From Streptococcus sp. Marseille-Q0941 (lineage in GTDB: Bacteria; Bacillota; Bacilli; Lactobacillales; Streptococcaceae): a stretch of 64,000 bases of DNA. Under the pieces are notes generated by a model, which did not search any database, was not told the DNA's origin, and saw nothing but the letters and a program-made list of their open reading frames with translations. Numbering within the stretch: position 1 is the first letter of the stretch; each line of letters starts with the position of its first letter. The DNA is taken from contig NZ_CALSFO010000008.1 in the NCBI RefSeq assembly GCF_943736975.1, forward strand, positions 1 to 64,000, given 5' to 3'. Positions 11,484 through 19,833 of the stretch are shown here, in pieces. A program made the translations under genes and the position numbers.

Positions 11484-11678
11484 TTAGTCGATGATTTTAC
11501 TCATTTTTCTTTCAAAATCATAACGACTCATCATGACAACATGGTCACAATTGCTGCATTTTATCTTGATATCTGCACCTAAACGTGTGATTTCCCAACG
11601 ATTGGCTTTTTTTCCTGTTGACTTGATTGTGCAAGCATGTGGTTTTTTCATCTCAACAAAATTTCCAACTTGATACAT
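11484..11678 (-). CDS. DUF951 protein (YyzM-like)
   Basis: A 64-residue protein with the DUF951 pattern: VGNFVEMKKPHACTIKSTGK, then RLGADIKIKCSNCDHVVMMSR. The CxxC pair (CSNC) plus the earlier cysteine in PHAC suggests a small zinc-ribbon or nucleic-acid-binding fold. It is almost universally adjacent to dnaN/ychF in streptococci and near parB in bacilli. The RBS is AGGAG 6 bases upstream. No function is established, and I infer none beyond its replication-region context. Confidence 0.9.
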   Translation of the reverse strand: MYQVGNFVEMKKPHACTIKSTGKKANRWEITRLGADIKIKCSNCDHVVMMSRYDFERKMSKIID

Positions 11679-11714
11679 ACTACTCTCCTTTTCATATTTC
11701 TGATTATATCATAA

Positions 11715-11740
11715 AAGAGGTGAGCTAGGCTCAACCTCTT
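11715..11740 (-). terminator. Intrinsic terminator after dnaN
   Basis: AAGAGGT-GAGC pairs with GCTC-AACCTCTT across a TAG loop, directly after the dnaN stop, followed by TTTTAT on the minus strand. A TATAAT (11708-11703, minus) immediately after the hairpin can serve as the -10 for the downstream DUF951-ychF transcript, so terminator and promoter abut. Confidence 0.75.
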
Positions 11741-11744
11741 TCCA

Positions 11745-12881
11745 TTAATTTGTACGAACTGGTGTAATTAGCTGCATAAAATCTTCATCTGTATCAGCTG
11801 GTACTAAAGTAAAAGGACGAACTGCTGAGATGAAGCTGATTGTTACCTTTTCACTATTCAAGGCTTTCAGTGCTTCAATCAAGTAAGTTGGGTTAAAGCT
11901 AATCGTTAAATCTTCACCAGATACAGCAACTGTATCGATTTCCTCATCTACTTTACCAACTTCTGGAGAATTTACATGTGCTGTAACTACTCCTTGTTTG
12001 ATTTCTAATTTTACAGTTCCATTTTGAGTAGCACTTGATAAAAGACGAGCACGTTCCATAGATTGACGTAAATTAACAACATCAAAAGTCACTGTCGTAT
12101 TAAAGTCAGTTGGAATTAAGCGATCTGTATCAGGATAATTACCTTCTAAGAGGCGTGTATAGAAGCTAATATTTTCGCTTCTAAAGAGAATTTGATTATT
12201 TGCAAAGAAAATCTCTACTGTTTCAATATCGTCCGTAAAAACAGCTGAAAATTCGCGTAGAGAGCGACTTGGGATGACAACATCAAAATTATCACTATTT
12301 TTCTCAAGAGTTAATTTTTTCTGGCTCAGACGATGTGAGTCTGTTGCAACTGTTTTTAATTCTTGATGATTACTCAAAACAAAGTGAACACCAGTCAAAA
12401 TAGGACGACTTTCTTGTACACTAGCTGCAAAGGCAGTTTCGTTGATAATCTTCTTAAGAAGTTTTGTTTCAAGAACTAAAGGATTACTTGCAGCGATTTC
12501 CTGGATACGTGGATATTGTTCACTGTCTTTACCTTTAAGGGTAATTTCTGACTTTCCACTTGTTAATACAATCTGATGTTGCTCAATCTCTTTGAAATCA
12601 AGAGTTACATCTGGAAGACTTGATACTACATTGATAAAGAATGAAGCTTCTAGAAGGATAGAACCTAAAGAGTTAATCAAAAGACCTGCATTCTCATCTT
12701 TTTGAGAAATGAAGTTTTCAATTGAAATTTGACCATTAGATCCAATTAATGTTATTCCTTCGTTTGTCACATCGATTTTGATTGTTGATAAAACAGGAAT
12801 AGCATTTTTAGAACTAATAGCACGTTTTGTAATATTTAATGATTGCAGGAATAGATTTTTGTTAATTGAAAAATGAATCAT
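11745..12881 (-). CDS. dnaN: DNA polymerase III sliding clamp (beta subunit)
   Basis: Ring-shaped dimeric processivity clamp that tethers Pol III and other repair enzymes to DNA. The 378 residues span three clamp domains of about 120-130 residues each. The conserved C-terminal FTLVPADTDEDFMQLITPVRTN ends in the usual position for the peptide-binding pocket region. It is the second gene after dnaA and lies on the leading strand of the left arm. A 158-bp spacer with DnaA boxes separates it from dnaA. Confidence 0.98.
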   Translation of the reverse strand: MIHFSINKNLFLQSLNITKRAISSKNAIPVLSTIKIDVTNEGITLIGSNGQISIENFISQKDENAGLLINSLGSILLEASFFINVVSSLPDVTLDFKEIEQHQIVLTSGKSEITLKGKDSEQYPRIQEIAASNPLVLETKLLKKIINETAFAASVQESRPILTGVHFVLSNHQELKTVATDSHRLSQKKLTLEKNSDNFDVVIPSRSLREFSAVFTDDIETVEIFFANNQILFRSENISFYTRLLEGNYPDTDRLIPTDFNTTVTFDVVNLRQSMERARLLSSATQNGTVKLEIKQGVVTAHVNSPEVGKVDEEIDTVAVSGEDLTISFNPTYLIEALKALNSEKVTISFISAVRPFTLVPADTDEDFMQLITPVRTN

Positions 12882-12944
12882 GGAATCTCCTTTATTTATT
12901 TTTATTATTAGAAGGTTAATAGTAATAGTAGTCTGTGTGAAATT

Positions 12945-13037
12945 TGTGGAAAACCTAGTTTAGTATAGAAAATTCAAGAAGTTACACTTGTTTAAAAGAT
13001 GTGTATAAATTAGTAAAAATATTAACACTTATCCACA
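12945..13037. promoter_or_regulatory. DnaA boxes between dnaA and dnaN
   Basis: The spacer holds one perfect DnaA box TTATCCACA at 13029-13037, just past the dnaA stop codon, and one near-match TGTGGAAAA at 12945-12953 on the other strand. A TATACT at 12967-12962 (minus) could be the dnaN -10. Boxes on both sides of dnaA are typical of bipartite Firmicutes origins. Confidence 0.7.
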
Positions 13038-13039
13038 AG

Positions 13040-14398
13040 CTATTTGATTTTCTTTTTGATAGTTTCGATTTCTATACGTAATTTATCATCAGTTTCAATC
13101 ATCGATTTGATTTTTGCATGAGCATGAATGACGGTCGTATGATCTTTACCACCAAATTCTTTTCCGATTTTTGGAAGGCTGTTATCTGTCAGCTCTCTAG
13201 CTAGATACATAGCAACTTGACGAGCTAGAACAATATTCTGAACACGTCTAGTTCCCTTCATCTCCTTAACGCTGACATCATAAAATTTTCCGACTTCCTC
13301 TTGGATTTTTTCAATTGGAATGACGATCATGGTGCTGACACTTTGTTTTCGAGCACGTATAGCCTCAGATGCAATATCCACAGTTATCGTGTTGATTTGT
13401 TTGACTTTAGCCATGAGACTAATATCTTTGAGCGCACCTTCCAGTTCACGTACATTTGAATCAAACTGGCCAGCCAAATATTCGATTGTATCAGGTTGAA
13501 AATGATAATCAAGATCCTCTGTTTTACTGTTTAAGATAGCGATACGAGTTTCAAAATCTGGTGGTGTTATATCTGTAGTCAGACCCCATGAGAAGCGCGT
13601 AACAAGACGCTCAGGTAGATTTTCTAGTTGTTCTGGTCTGCGGTCACTCGTTAAAACAATTTGTTTATTATTACTGTGAAGTTTGTTAAATGTATTAAAA
13701 AATTCATCCTGAGTTTGTACTTTATTTCCACTAAGAGATTGAATATCATCAATAAGAAGTAGATCTAGACTTCGATAGGTTTTTTTAAAATTATCCATAT
13801 CATTAAGCCTTAAGTGATCTAAAAATTCATTAATAAAGCTTTCAGCAGGAATGTATTTAACACGCGCATTAGGATTTTTTTTGAGAATTTCATTTCCCAG
13901 AGCATTGAGCAAGTGAGTTTTTCCTAAACCAGGTCCTCCATATATAAACAGAGGATTATAAGTTAGTCCAGGATCTTCCGAGACAGCTAAAGCAGCAGAC
14001 TTGGCCCAAATATTTCCATCACCTTGGATAAAATTATCAAAAGTATAAATATCTCTTAATCCTGTTTCAGAATAAGGAATAGATTTTTCAATTTGTTCCT
14101 GTTGATGATTAGTACTTTCAACATTGCTTACTATATCGGAGGTATTAGAATTTTCCTTAGTCAATACATATTGAGCTTTTATTTCAGTATCGTAGATTTG
14201 GAAACCGACAGCTACAATTATATCATTGAGTTTTGTACTCCAAACCATTTCCATTTCAGATCTTGGTAAAAATATAGTAGCTACATTTCCCTCGACCTTT
14301 ATTAATTCAGCAGGTGTTGCGTAGAAATCAAACATTGATCGTGTTAATCTCTCTTTAGCTAATTCTAAAATCTGATTCCAAAATTGTTTTTCTTTCAA
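13040..14398 (-). CDS. dnaA: Chromosomal replication initiator DnaA
   Basis: AAA+ initiator that binds DnaA boxes at oriC, melts the origin and loads the helicase. 452 residues from the chosen start. An N-terminal helicase-loading domain (MKEKQFWNQ) is followed by a variable linker (about 85-110), then AAA+ with Walker [10 protein letters not shown] and Walker B LLLIDDI. The C-terminal helix-turn-helix carries the signature [14 protein letters not shown]. No ATG is available. Three consecutive TTG codons precede KEKQ, and the third (14398) is 9 bases from AGGAGG, whereas the first is only 3. A weak promoter overlaps DnaA boxes, so autorepression is likely. Confidence 0.97.
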   Translation of the reverse strand: MKEKQFWNQILELAKERLTRSMFDFYATPAELIKVEGNVATIFLPRSEMEMVWSTKLNDIIVAVGFQIYDTEIKAQYVLTKENSNTSDIVSNVESTNHQQEQIEKSIPYSETGLRDIYTFDNFIQGDGNIWAKSAALAVSEDPGLTYNPLFIYGGPGLGKTHLLNALGNEILKKNPNARVKYIPAESFINEFLDHLRLNDMDNFKKTYRSLDLLLIDDIQSLSGNKVQTQDEFFNTFNKLHSNNKQIVLTSDRRPEQLENLPERLVTRFSWGLTTDITPPDFETRIAILNSKTEDLDYHFQPDTIEYLAGQFDSNVRELEGALKDISLMAKVKQINTITVDIASEAIRARKQSVSTMIVIPIEKIQEEVGKFYDVSVKEMKGTRRVQNIVLARQVAMYLARELTDNSLPKIGKEFGGKDHTTVIHAHAKIKSMIETDDKLRIEIETIKKKIK

Positions 14399-14404
14399 CA
14401 ACAA

Positions 14405-14610
14405 ACTCCTCCTTTTCTAAATGGTATAATCTTAAACACTATTTTATCATATAGCAAGCATTTTTTCCACAACTTGTGAAAAACAATCCACAATGTTTGA
14501 AAGATTTATCCACAACTTGTGGATAAAAGGTATAAATTTTGATTTTACTGCTTTTTCCTTTACTAATTCAGTGGATAAGGCTGTGATTTGAGAAAAATAA
14601 AATAACAGCC
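14405..14610. other. oriC: Chromosomal replication origin oriC
   Basis: The gene-free spacer between dnaA and parB has a cluster of DnaA boxes: TTTTCCACA (14463), TTGTGAAAA (14474), CAATCCACA (14484), the perfect TTATCCACA (14506) with its inverted partner TGTGGATAA (14518), and AGTGGATAA (14570). The flanks are A/T rich. Gene orientation switches here: all genes leftwards are on the minus strand, most rightwards on the plus. The same segment must carry the dnaA promoter, a TATGAT/GATAAAAT-type -10 around 14440-14450. Confidence 0.93.
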
Positions 14611-15372
14611 TTATTTCAGACTGTTAATAAAACGTTGGTACTCTTCTTGATTATGAAAAGAAATGGTTATTTTTCCAGCTTCCTTCTTTTGGAGGCGAAT
14701 TTGGACATCTAACCCCAGTAATTTTTTTAAATTTTCTTCTTCTTCTTTGATAAAGTGATCTTTTTCTTTACTTTTTCTCTTATTTTTTTCTTCTTTAAGT
14801 AGGTGTTCTACCTGTCGAACTGATAAATCCTCTGTCTGAATGCGATAGAGTAATTTTTTTTGTTCATCAGTAGATAGTTGAATCAGGAGTCTAGCATGTG
14901 CTTGAGACAATTTTCCAGCTTCTACTTCGGTTAAAATAAAATCAGGGAGCGTTAGCAAGCGGACAAGATTGGTAATATATGGACGTGATTTCCCCATTTT
15001 TTCAGCAATTTCAGCATGAGTGAAACCTTTATCAATCAAAGATTGATAGGATTTAGCTTCCTCAACAGGATTTAAATCTTCTCGTTGCAGATTTTCAATG
15101 ATTGAATGAAGCATCATATCTTGATCAGATAAATTTTTGATGATTACAGGAACTTCTGAGAGTCCAGCTAGAATGGATGCACGATAACGTCTTTCTCCAG
15201 CTAGGATTTCGTATCCAATAACTGGAGATTGACGGACGATAATGGGTTGAATTAATCCATTTTCTTTAATAGACTGAGCCAGTTCTTCTATTTTTTCTTT
15301 TGAGAATTCTTTACGAGGTTGATAGGGATTTTTTTGAATATCTTTTATATGAATTAGTTTTAATTCTTCCAT
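14611..15372 (-). CDS. parB: Chromosome partitioning protein ParB (Spo0J)
   Basis: CTP-dependent DNA clamp that loads at parS sites near the origin and recruits SMC condensin. The 253 residues contain the N-terminal CTP/ParB domain with ENGLIQPIIVRQS and the GERRYRAS box (near 55-65), then IENLQREDLNPVEEA and a helix-turn-helix for parS binding (about 115-150). The C-terminal dimerization region is lysine rich. No parA is adjacent, as expected in streptococci. It reads into oriC and lies immediately downstream of htrA on the same strand. Confidence 0.97.
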   Translation of the reverse strand: MEELKLIHIKDIQKNPYQPRKEFSKEKIEELAQSIKENGLIQPIIVRQSPVIGYEILAGERRYRASILAGLSEVPVIIKNLSDQDMMLHSIIENLQREDLNPVEEAKSYQSLIDKGFTHAEIAEKMGKSRPYITNLVRLLTLPDFILTEVEAGKLSQAHARLLIQLSTDEQKKLLYRIQTEDLSVRQVEHLLKEEKNKRKSKEKDHFIKEEEENLKKLLGLDVQIRLQKKEAGKITISFHNQEEYQRFINSLK

Positions 15373-15428
15373 ATTTCTACAGTATCACATCTTTGATATT
15401 CTGTAAAGTAGGTTTACAGATATGTAAA

Positions 15429-16613
15429 CTATTGATTTAAATCATTTGTACTCTTATCTAATTTGATTGTTGTTGTTTCTTCTTTACCATTACGATAGTA
15501 AGTTATTGTCATTTCATCTCCAACAGAGTGACTGTAAAGCGCATTTTGCAATTCAGTAGTAGATGCAATTGGGTTACCATCTACTTTTGTGATGACATCA
15601 TATTTTTCTAAGTGTCCATTTGCTGGCATATTAGGTTGAACAGAACGAACAGCTACTCCAGAAGTAATATTATCAGGAAGTTTTAATTTTTGAAGATCAG
15701 TTGTGCTAAGATTTGATAAGTTAACCATTTGGATCCCCAAAGCTGGTCGAGTTACTTTTCCATTTTTCTCCAACTGTTCTATGATTTTAATAGCATCATT
15801 TGAAGGGATAGCAAATCCTAGACCTTCTACAGAAGTTCCACCATTGGTAGCAATTTTACTTGATGTAATACCAATGACTTGTCCCTGAATATTGATTAAA
15901 GGACCACCTGAGTTACCAGGGTTGATAGCTGTATCTGTTTGAATAGCCTTAGTAGAGATAGCTTGGCCATCTTCAGATTTTAAAGAAACAGTTCTATTTA
16001 AACTAGATACAATTCCTTGAGTAACTGTGTTTGCGTACTCTGAACCTAAAGGACTACCAATTGCGATGGCTGTTTCTCCAACAGTCAATTGACTTGAGTC
16101 TCCAAATTCAGCTACTGCAGAAACCTTTTCTGAAGAGATTTTAACAACGGCTATATCAGAATAAGTATCAGTTCCTACAATTTCTCCTGGTACTTTTGTT
16201 CCGTCAGCCAAACGAATATCAACTTTCTTAGCTCCATTAATAACGTGAGTGTTAGTTACGATATAGGCGTACTCCCCATCTTTTTTATAGATAACACCAG
16301 ATCCTTGGCTGGAAACTTGTTCAGTATTTGTGTCTGTATCAGATTCACCGTATCCAAACAGACCATTTTGAGAATTTGCTGAATAGGTGATAATCGACAC
16401 TACAGCATCTTTAACTTTATCCACTGCTTTAGTAGTTGAGTTCTCATTTTTAACTGCAGTTTGAGTGATTGTTGTACTATTCTGTGTATTAGTTTTCTGT
16501 TTTTGGTTTAGCTGAAGAATAGTCAAACTACCCAATACACCACTAAAAAAGCTGATGAGAATAATTAGTAAAAGTTTTCCGATTTTTTTTGAAATATTTT
16601 GTATTTTTTTCAT
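15429..16613 (-). CDS. htrA: Surface serine protease HtrA (DegP family)
   Basis: Membrane-anchored trypsin-like protease facing the cell exterior. It degrades misfolded exported proteins and, in pneumococcus, the competence pheromone. 394 residues: a membrane anchor (about 13-34), a low-complexity linker, a protease domain with catalytic triad His123 (NTHV), Asp153 (YSDIAVV) and Ser235 (GNSGGP), and one PDZ domain (about 290-385). I chose the ATG at 16613, preceded by GGAGG at 8 bases; an upstream ATG would add 9 residues without an RBS. A CiaR box is upstream. It is adjacent to parB and near comCDE. Confidence 0.97.
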   Translation of the reverse strand: MKKIQNISKKIGKLLLIILISFFSGVLGSLTILQLNQKQKTNTQNSTTITQTAVKNENSTTKAVDKVKDAVVSIITYSANSQNGLFGYGESDTDTNTEQVSSQGSGVIYKKDGEYAYIVTNTHVINGAKKVDIRLADGTKVPGEIVGTDTYSDIAVVKISSEKVSAVAEFGDSSQLTVGETAIAIGSPLGSEYANTVTQGIVSSLNRTVSLKSEDGQAISTKAIQTDTAINPGNSGGPLINIQGQVIGITSSKIATNGGTSVEGLGFAIPSNDAIKIIEQLEKNGKVTRPALGIQMVNLSNLSTTDLQKLKLPDNITSGVAVRSVQPNMPANGHLEKYDVITKVDGNPIASTTELQNALYSHSVGDEMTITYYRNGKEETTTIKLDKSTNDLNQ

Positions 16614-16648
16614 AGATTGATTCCTCCATGTTTTAGTCATTGTTTAAA

Positions 16649-16680
16649 GTATAAAACTGTTAACTTAATTCAAACTTAAA
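16649..16680 (-). promoter_or_regulatory. CiaR-activated htrA promoter
   Basis: On the minus strand the direct repeat TTTAAG, five bases, ATTAAG (16680-16664) matches the CiaR response-regulator consensus. A -10 TATACT follows 9 bases later (16654-16649). No -35 consensus is present, since the CiaR repeat occupies its place. This is the known layout of pneumococcal CiaR promoters, including htrA. Confidence 0.85.
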
Positions 16681-16701
16681 AAAAATATGTTTTCAACAAT
16701 C

Positions 16702-16710
16702 TGTGGATAA
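16702..16710 (-). promoter_or_regulatory. Isolated perfect DnaA box upstream of htrA
   Basis: TGTGGATAA, the reverse complement of TTATCCACA, lies in the 188-bp divergent spacer between htrA and rlmH. It is 2.2 kb right of oriC. It may contribute to DnaA binding near the origin or to regulation of htrA/rlmH. A single 9-mer is weak evidence alone. Confidence 0.55.
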
Positions 16711-16801
16711 CTTTTGGGAATATGTTAATTTCTTGAAGATTTTAGTTCTTTTACTTGTGTATAAGATGTGAAATATGATTTGAATGTGATAGAATATAAG
16801 A

Positions 16802-17281
16802 ATGAAAATTAAAATTGTAACAGTAGGAAAACTGAAAGAAAAATACCTCAAAGATGGGATTGCTGAATATTCAAAAAGACTTTCGCGATTTGCGAATTTA
16901 GAAATGATTGAACTTGCTGATGAAAAAACACCAGATCGTGCAAGTAATTCTGAAAATCAGAAGATTTTAGAGATAGAAGGGACTAGAATTCTTTCTAAAA
17001 TTGCTGACCGAGATTTTGTTATTGTACTAGCTATAGAAGGGAAAACTCTTTCTTCTGAAGAGTTTAGTAAACAATTGGAACAAGCGCCTATAAATGGTTT
17101 TTCTACTTTAACCTTTGTCATTGGTGGGAGTTTAGGTCTCTCTCCTCAAGTAAAAAAGCGTGCTAATCTATCTATTAGCTTTGGCCGTTTGACTCTTCCA
17201 CATCAATTAATGAGATTAGTTTTGGTTGAACAAATTTACCGTGCCTTTACTATCCAGCAAGGTTCTCCCTATCATAAATAG
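16802..17281 (+). CDS. rlmH: 23S rRNA pseudouridine-1915 N3-methyltransferase RlmH
   Basis: SPOUT-class methyltransferase that modifies pseudouridine 1915 of 23S rRNA on the assembled ribosome. The 159-residue length is standard. The C-terminal trefoil-knot SAM site shows [11 protein letters not shown] and the terminal [19 protein letters not shown] is the family signature. It is divergent from htrA and is the first rightward gene after the origin. A tRNA-Arg with its own promoter follows. Confidence 0.97.
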   Translation: MKIKIVTVGKLKEKYLKDGIAEYSKRLSRFANLEMIELADEKTPDRASNSENQKILEIEGTRILSKIADRDFVIVLAIEGKTLSSEEFSKQLEQAPINGFSTLTFVIGGSLGLSPQVKKRANLSISFGRLTLPHQLMRLVLVEQIYRAFTIQQGSPYHK

Positions 17282-17283
17282 GA

Positions 17284-17312
17284 TTGACTAACCTAGATTT
17301 TTCTGATAATAT
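17284..17312 (+). promoter_or_regulatory. Promoter of tRNA-Arg
   Basis: -35 TTGACT (17284-17289), a 17-bp spacer and -10 TAATAT (17307-17312) lie between the rlmH stop codon and the tRNA. The tRNA begins 11 bases after the -10. Confidence 0.65.
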
Positions 17313-17322
17313 AGACTAGTGA

Positions 17323-17396
17323 GGTCTCATAGCTCAGCTGGATAGAGCATTCGCCTTCTAAGCGAACGGTCGCAGGTTCGAATCCTGCTGGGATCA
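17323..17396 (+). tRNA. tRNA-Arg (UCU)
   Basis: 74-nt cloverleaf. The acceptor GGTCTCA pairs with TGGGATC allowing two G-U pairs, the D-arm contains AGCTCAGCTGGATAGAGC, the anticodon stem TTCGC/GCGAA closes the loop CTTCTAA (anticodon TCT), and the T-arm has GGTTCGAATCC. CCA is not encoded. This tRNA marks the left border of comCDE, as in pneumococcus. Confidence 0.97.
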
Positions 17397-17409
17397 TACA
17401 CTAGATGTA

Positions 17410-17434
17410 ACGCTGGGGCAACCCAGCGTTTTTT
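17410..17434 (+). terminator. Intrinsic terminator after tRNA-Arg
   Basis: ACGCTGGG, a short loop and ACCCAGCGT form a strong G/C-rich stem followed by TTTTTT. It separates the tRNA-Arg transcript from the comC promoter, which begins only about 10 bases later. Confidence 0.93.
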
Positions 17435-17444
17435 GTAAAAAATG

Positions 17445-17511
17445 ACAGTTCAGGTACAAAAATGTGCAGTTGAGAATGAATTGTTTTAAAACAAACTCCG
17501 TTTTGTATAAT
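17445..17511 (+). promoter_or_regulatory. ComE-dependent comCDE promoter
   Basis: Two direct repeats, ACAGTTCAG (17445-17453) and GCAGTTGAG (17466-17474), start 21 bp apart (two helical turns), matching the ComE-binding repeat. A -10 TATAAT follows at 17506-17511. No good -35 is visible, as expected for an activator-dependent promoter. This drives the autocatalytic early competence response. Confidence 0.88.
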
Positions 17512-17559
17512 AGGCTTGTAAGTTAATTTACAAGAAAAAACAATAAAGGAGAATTTAAT

Positions 17560-17685
17560 ATGGAAAAAACAGTTAAATTAGAACAGTTCAAAAAACTTAC
17601 AGAAAAAGAATTACAGGAAATTCAAGGTGGGGATAAAAGATTAACTTACTTTATTACTAACCTTTTTCCTAAAAGGAAAAAATAG
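17560..17685 (+). CDS. comC: Competence-stimulating peptide precursor ComC
   Basis: A 41-residue pheromone precursor: a double-glycine leader of 24 residues ending LQEIQGG, then the mature peptide DKRLTYFITNLFPKRKK (17 residues). ComAB-type exporters cleave after the GG and export the peptide; ComD senses it. The mature form has the usual charged N-terminus, hydrophobic centre and basic C-terminus. DKRLxYF resembles peptides reported in S. oralis/S. mitis strains and is unlike the pneumococcal EMR-type CSPs (from memory). The RBS AAAGGAG is 9 bases upstream, and comD begins 28 bases downstream. Confidence 0.95.
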   Translation: MEKTVKLEQFKKLTEKELQEIQGGDKRLTYFITNLFPKRKK

Positions 17686-17713
17686 AAAACATTGTAGATT
17701 ATAGGGAGACATA

Positions 17714-19033
17714 ATGGGTTTATTAAAAATATTCATAGTTATTCTTCATATTTTTATTTTAACAAATAGCTATAAACTAATTTGTAGAGCAACAAAAAAA
17801 GAAAGATTTCTATTCATATGTTGGATTTTTATATTGCAGTCCATAGTTGAAATTTTCTTTTATTTTGTTTTTTTACATGGTTTAGGTTTAGAAAAACTAA
17901 TGTTTCCCTTTATTATATATTTTTATCTAATAGGGATAAAAAAGTATGATAAGTACAAGGCTATTTTTATCAGCTTACTGATATCCCTATTATATCATAG
18001 TACACACACTTTTATTGCAGTAACTATATCCTCAATAACAGGTGATTCTTTTGTAACAAAATATGAAAATTTCTTCTTTTTAGTAGTATTATTACTAACT
18101 TATTTTGCTATAAAAAAAATTATTACTTATTTTCACCTTGAACTTAATTATTTTGACAAAGACTACCTCTATCCATTTCTTAAGAAAGTTATACTTGCTT
18201 TCTGTGCTTTACATGTTCTATCATTCATTTCAGATATGGTAAGTACTCATACACATTTTAATAGTTTTGGTAGTATTTTAGCAACAATTGTCTTTATTTG
18301 TTTACTACTAATCTTCTTCGCAATGAATTCTCATAAGGTACGAGTTGAAAAAGAAATAGCCCTAAAACAGAAAAAATTTGAACAAGAACATTTACAGACT
18401 TATACAGATGAAATTGTGGGTTTGTATAATGAAATTCGTGGTTTTCGTCATGATTATGCAGGTATACTTGTCAGTATGCAAATGGCTATTGACAGTGGAG
18501 ATTTACAGGAAATTGACAGAGTTTACAATGAAGTTCTAGTCAAAGCTAATCAAAAATTACGTTCAGATAAGTATACATACTTTGATTTAAACAACATAGA
18601 AGATTCAGCTTTAAGAAGTTTAATTGCGCAATCTATTGTATATGCACGAAATAAGAACGTAGAGTTTACACTAGAAGTAAAGGATACTATCACAAGATTG
18701 TCAATCGATTTACTTGATCTTGTTCGTATTATGAGTGTTTTGTTGAACAATGCTGTTGAAGGTGCTGCAGAAAGTTATTTGAAACAAATGGAAGTTGCAG
18801 TGATTAAGATGGATTTGGAAACAATTATCGTGATTCAAAATTCGTGTAAAATTACTATGACACCTTCAGAAGATTTGTTTGAACTAGGTTTTTCTACTAA
18901 AGGTAGAAATAGAGGAATAGGGCTTAATAATGTTAAAGAAATTTTGGATAAGTATGAAAATATCATTTTAGAAACAGAAATGGAAGATAGTACCTTTAGA
19001 CAGATTATTAGATTTAAGAGAGAGTTTGAATGA
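17714..19033 (+). CDS. comD: Competence pheromone receptor histidine kinase ComD
   Basis: Membrane sensor kinase of the HPK10/AgrC class. 439 residues: about six or seven hydrophobic segments in the first 205 residues form the pheromone-binding domain, then a cytoplasmic kinase with H-box His246 in RGFRHDYAG and an ATPase ending with SLLNNAVEGA-like N-box and the STKGRNRGIGLNNV G-box. It binds the peptide from comC and phosphorylates ComE. The N-terminal half defines pherotype, so it should be co-adapted to the DKRL-type peptide. The stop overlaps the comE start (ATGA). Confidence 0.97.
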   Translation: MGLLKIFIVILHIFILTNSYKLICRATKKERFLFICWIFILQSIVEIFFYFVFLHGLGLEKLMFPFIIYFYLIGIKKYDKYKAIFISLLISLLYHSTHTFIAVTISSITGDSFVTKYENFFFLVVLLLTYFAIKKIITYFHLELNYFDKDYLYPFLKKVILAFCALHVLSFISDMVSTHTHFNSFGSILATIVFICLLLIFFAMNSHKVRVEKEIALKQKKFEQEHLQTYTDEIVGLYNEIRGFRHDYAGILVSMQMAIDSGDLQEIDRVYNEVLVKANQKLRSDKYTYFDLNNIEDSALRSLIAQSIVYARNKNVEFTLEVKDTITRLSIDLLDLVRIMSVLLNNAVEGAAESYLKQMEVAVIKMDLETIIVIQNSCKITMTPSEDLFELGFSTKGRNRGIGLNNVKEILDKYENIILETEMEDSTFRQIIRFKREFE

Positions 19034-19782
19034 AAGTATTAATTTTAGAAGATGTTATTCAACATCAAGTCAGATTAGAAAGAACCTTGGATGAAATTTC
19101 AAAGGAATTAAATATTCCTATTTCTTATAAAACAACAGGTAAAGAACGAGAATTTAAGGAATATATCGAAAATGATGAAGTAAACCAGCTTTATTTTCTA
19201 GATATTGATATTCATGGAGTTGAGAAAAAAGGATTTGAAGTCGCACAGTTTATTCGTCACCATAATCCCTATGCAATTATTGTATTTATCACTAGTAGAT
19301 CAGAATTTGCTACCTTAACTTATAAATATCAAGTATCAGCCTTGGACTTTGTTGACAAAGATATCAATGATGAATTATTTAAGAAACGTATCGAACAGAG
19401 TATCTTATATACCAAGAGTATGCTACTTGAAAATAAAGATGTTGTGGATTATTTTGACTATAACTACAAGGGAAATGATTTGAAAATTCCCTACCATGAT
19501 ATTTTGTATATTGAAACAACAGGAGTATCTCATAAGTTAAGGATTATTGGTAAGAATTTTGCCAAAGAATTTTATGGGACAATGGCGGATATTCAAGAAA
19601 AAGACAAAGATACGCAAAGATTTTATTCCGCTCATAAGTCGTTTCTTGTCAATGTAGGAAATATTAGGGAAATTGATCGAAAAAATTTAGAAGTGGTTTT
19701 TTATGAAGATCATCGTTGTCCGATTACTCGTCTCAAGGTTCGGAAATTAAGAGATATTCTGGAGAAAAAATCTAAAAAGTGA
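19030..19782 (+). CDS. comE: Competence response regulator ComE
   Basis: Transcription activator of comCDE, comAB and comX. 250 residues: an N-terminal receiver with phospho-acceptor Asp58 (YFLDIDIHG), conserved Thr/Ser in FITSRSE and Lys in DKDIND, followed by a LytTR DNA-binding domain (about 140-245, including YSAHKSFLVNVGNI). It binds the 9-bp repeats upstream of comC. There is no terminator after it: the tRNA-Glu -35 box begins on the base after the stop codon. Confidence 0.97.
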   Translation: MKVLILEDVIQHQVRLERTLDEISKELNIPISYKTTGKEREFKEYIENDEVNQLYFLDIDIHGVEKKGFEVAQFIRHHNPYAIIVFITSRSEFATLTYKYQVSALDFVDKDINDELFKKRIEQSILYTKSMLLENKDVVDYFDYNYKGNDLKIPYHDILYIETTGVSHKLRIIGKNFAKEFYGTMADIQEKDKDTQRFYSAHKSFLVNVGNIREIDRKNLEVVFYEDHRCPITRLKVRKLRDILEKKSKK

Positions 19783-19810
19783 TTGACAATTAGTAAGAAA
19801 TTGATATAAT
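19783..19810 (+). promoter_or_regulatory. Promoter of the tRNA-Glu/tRNA-Asn pair
   Basis: Perfect -35 TTGACA (19783-19788), a 16-bp spacer and perfect -10 TATAAT (19805-19810). The -35 begins directly after the comE stop codon, so comCDE transcription must run into the tRNA unit unless stopped by other means. Confidence 0.88.
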
Positions 19811-19833
19811 GGTTATATCTGCTACAGATAGAT

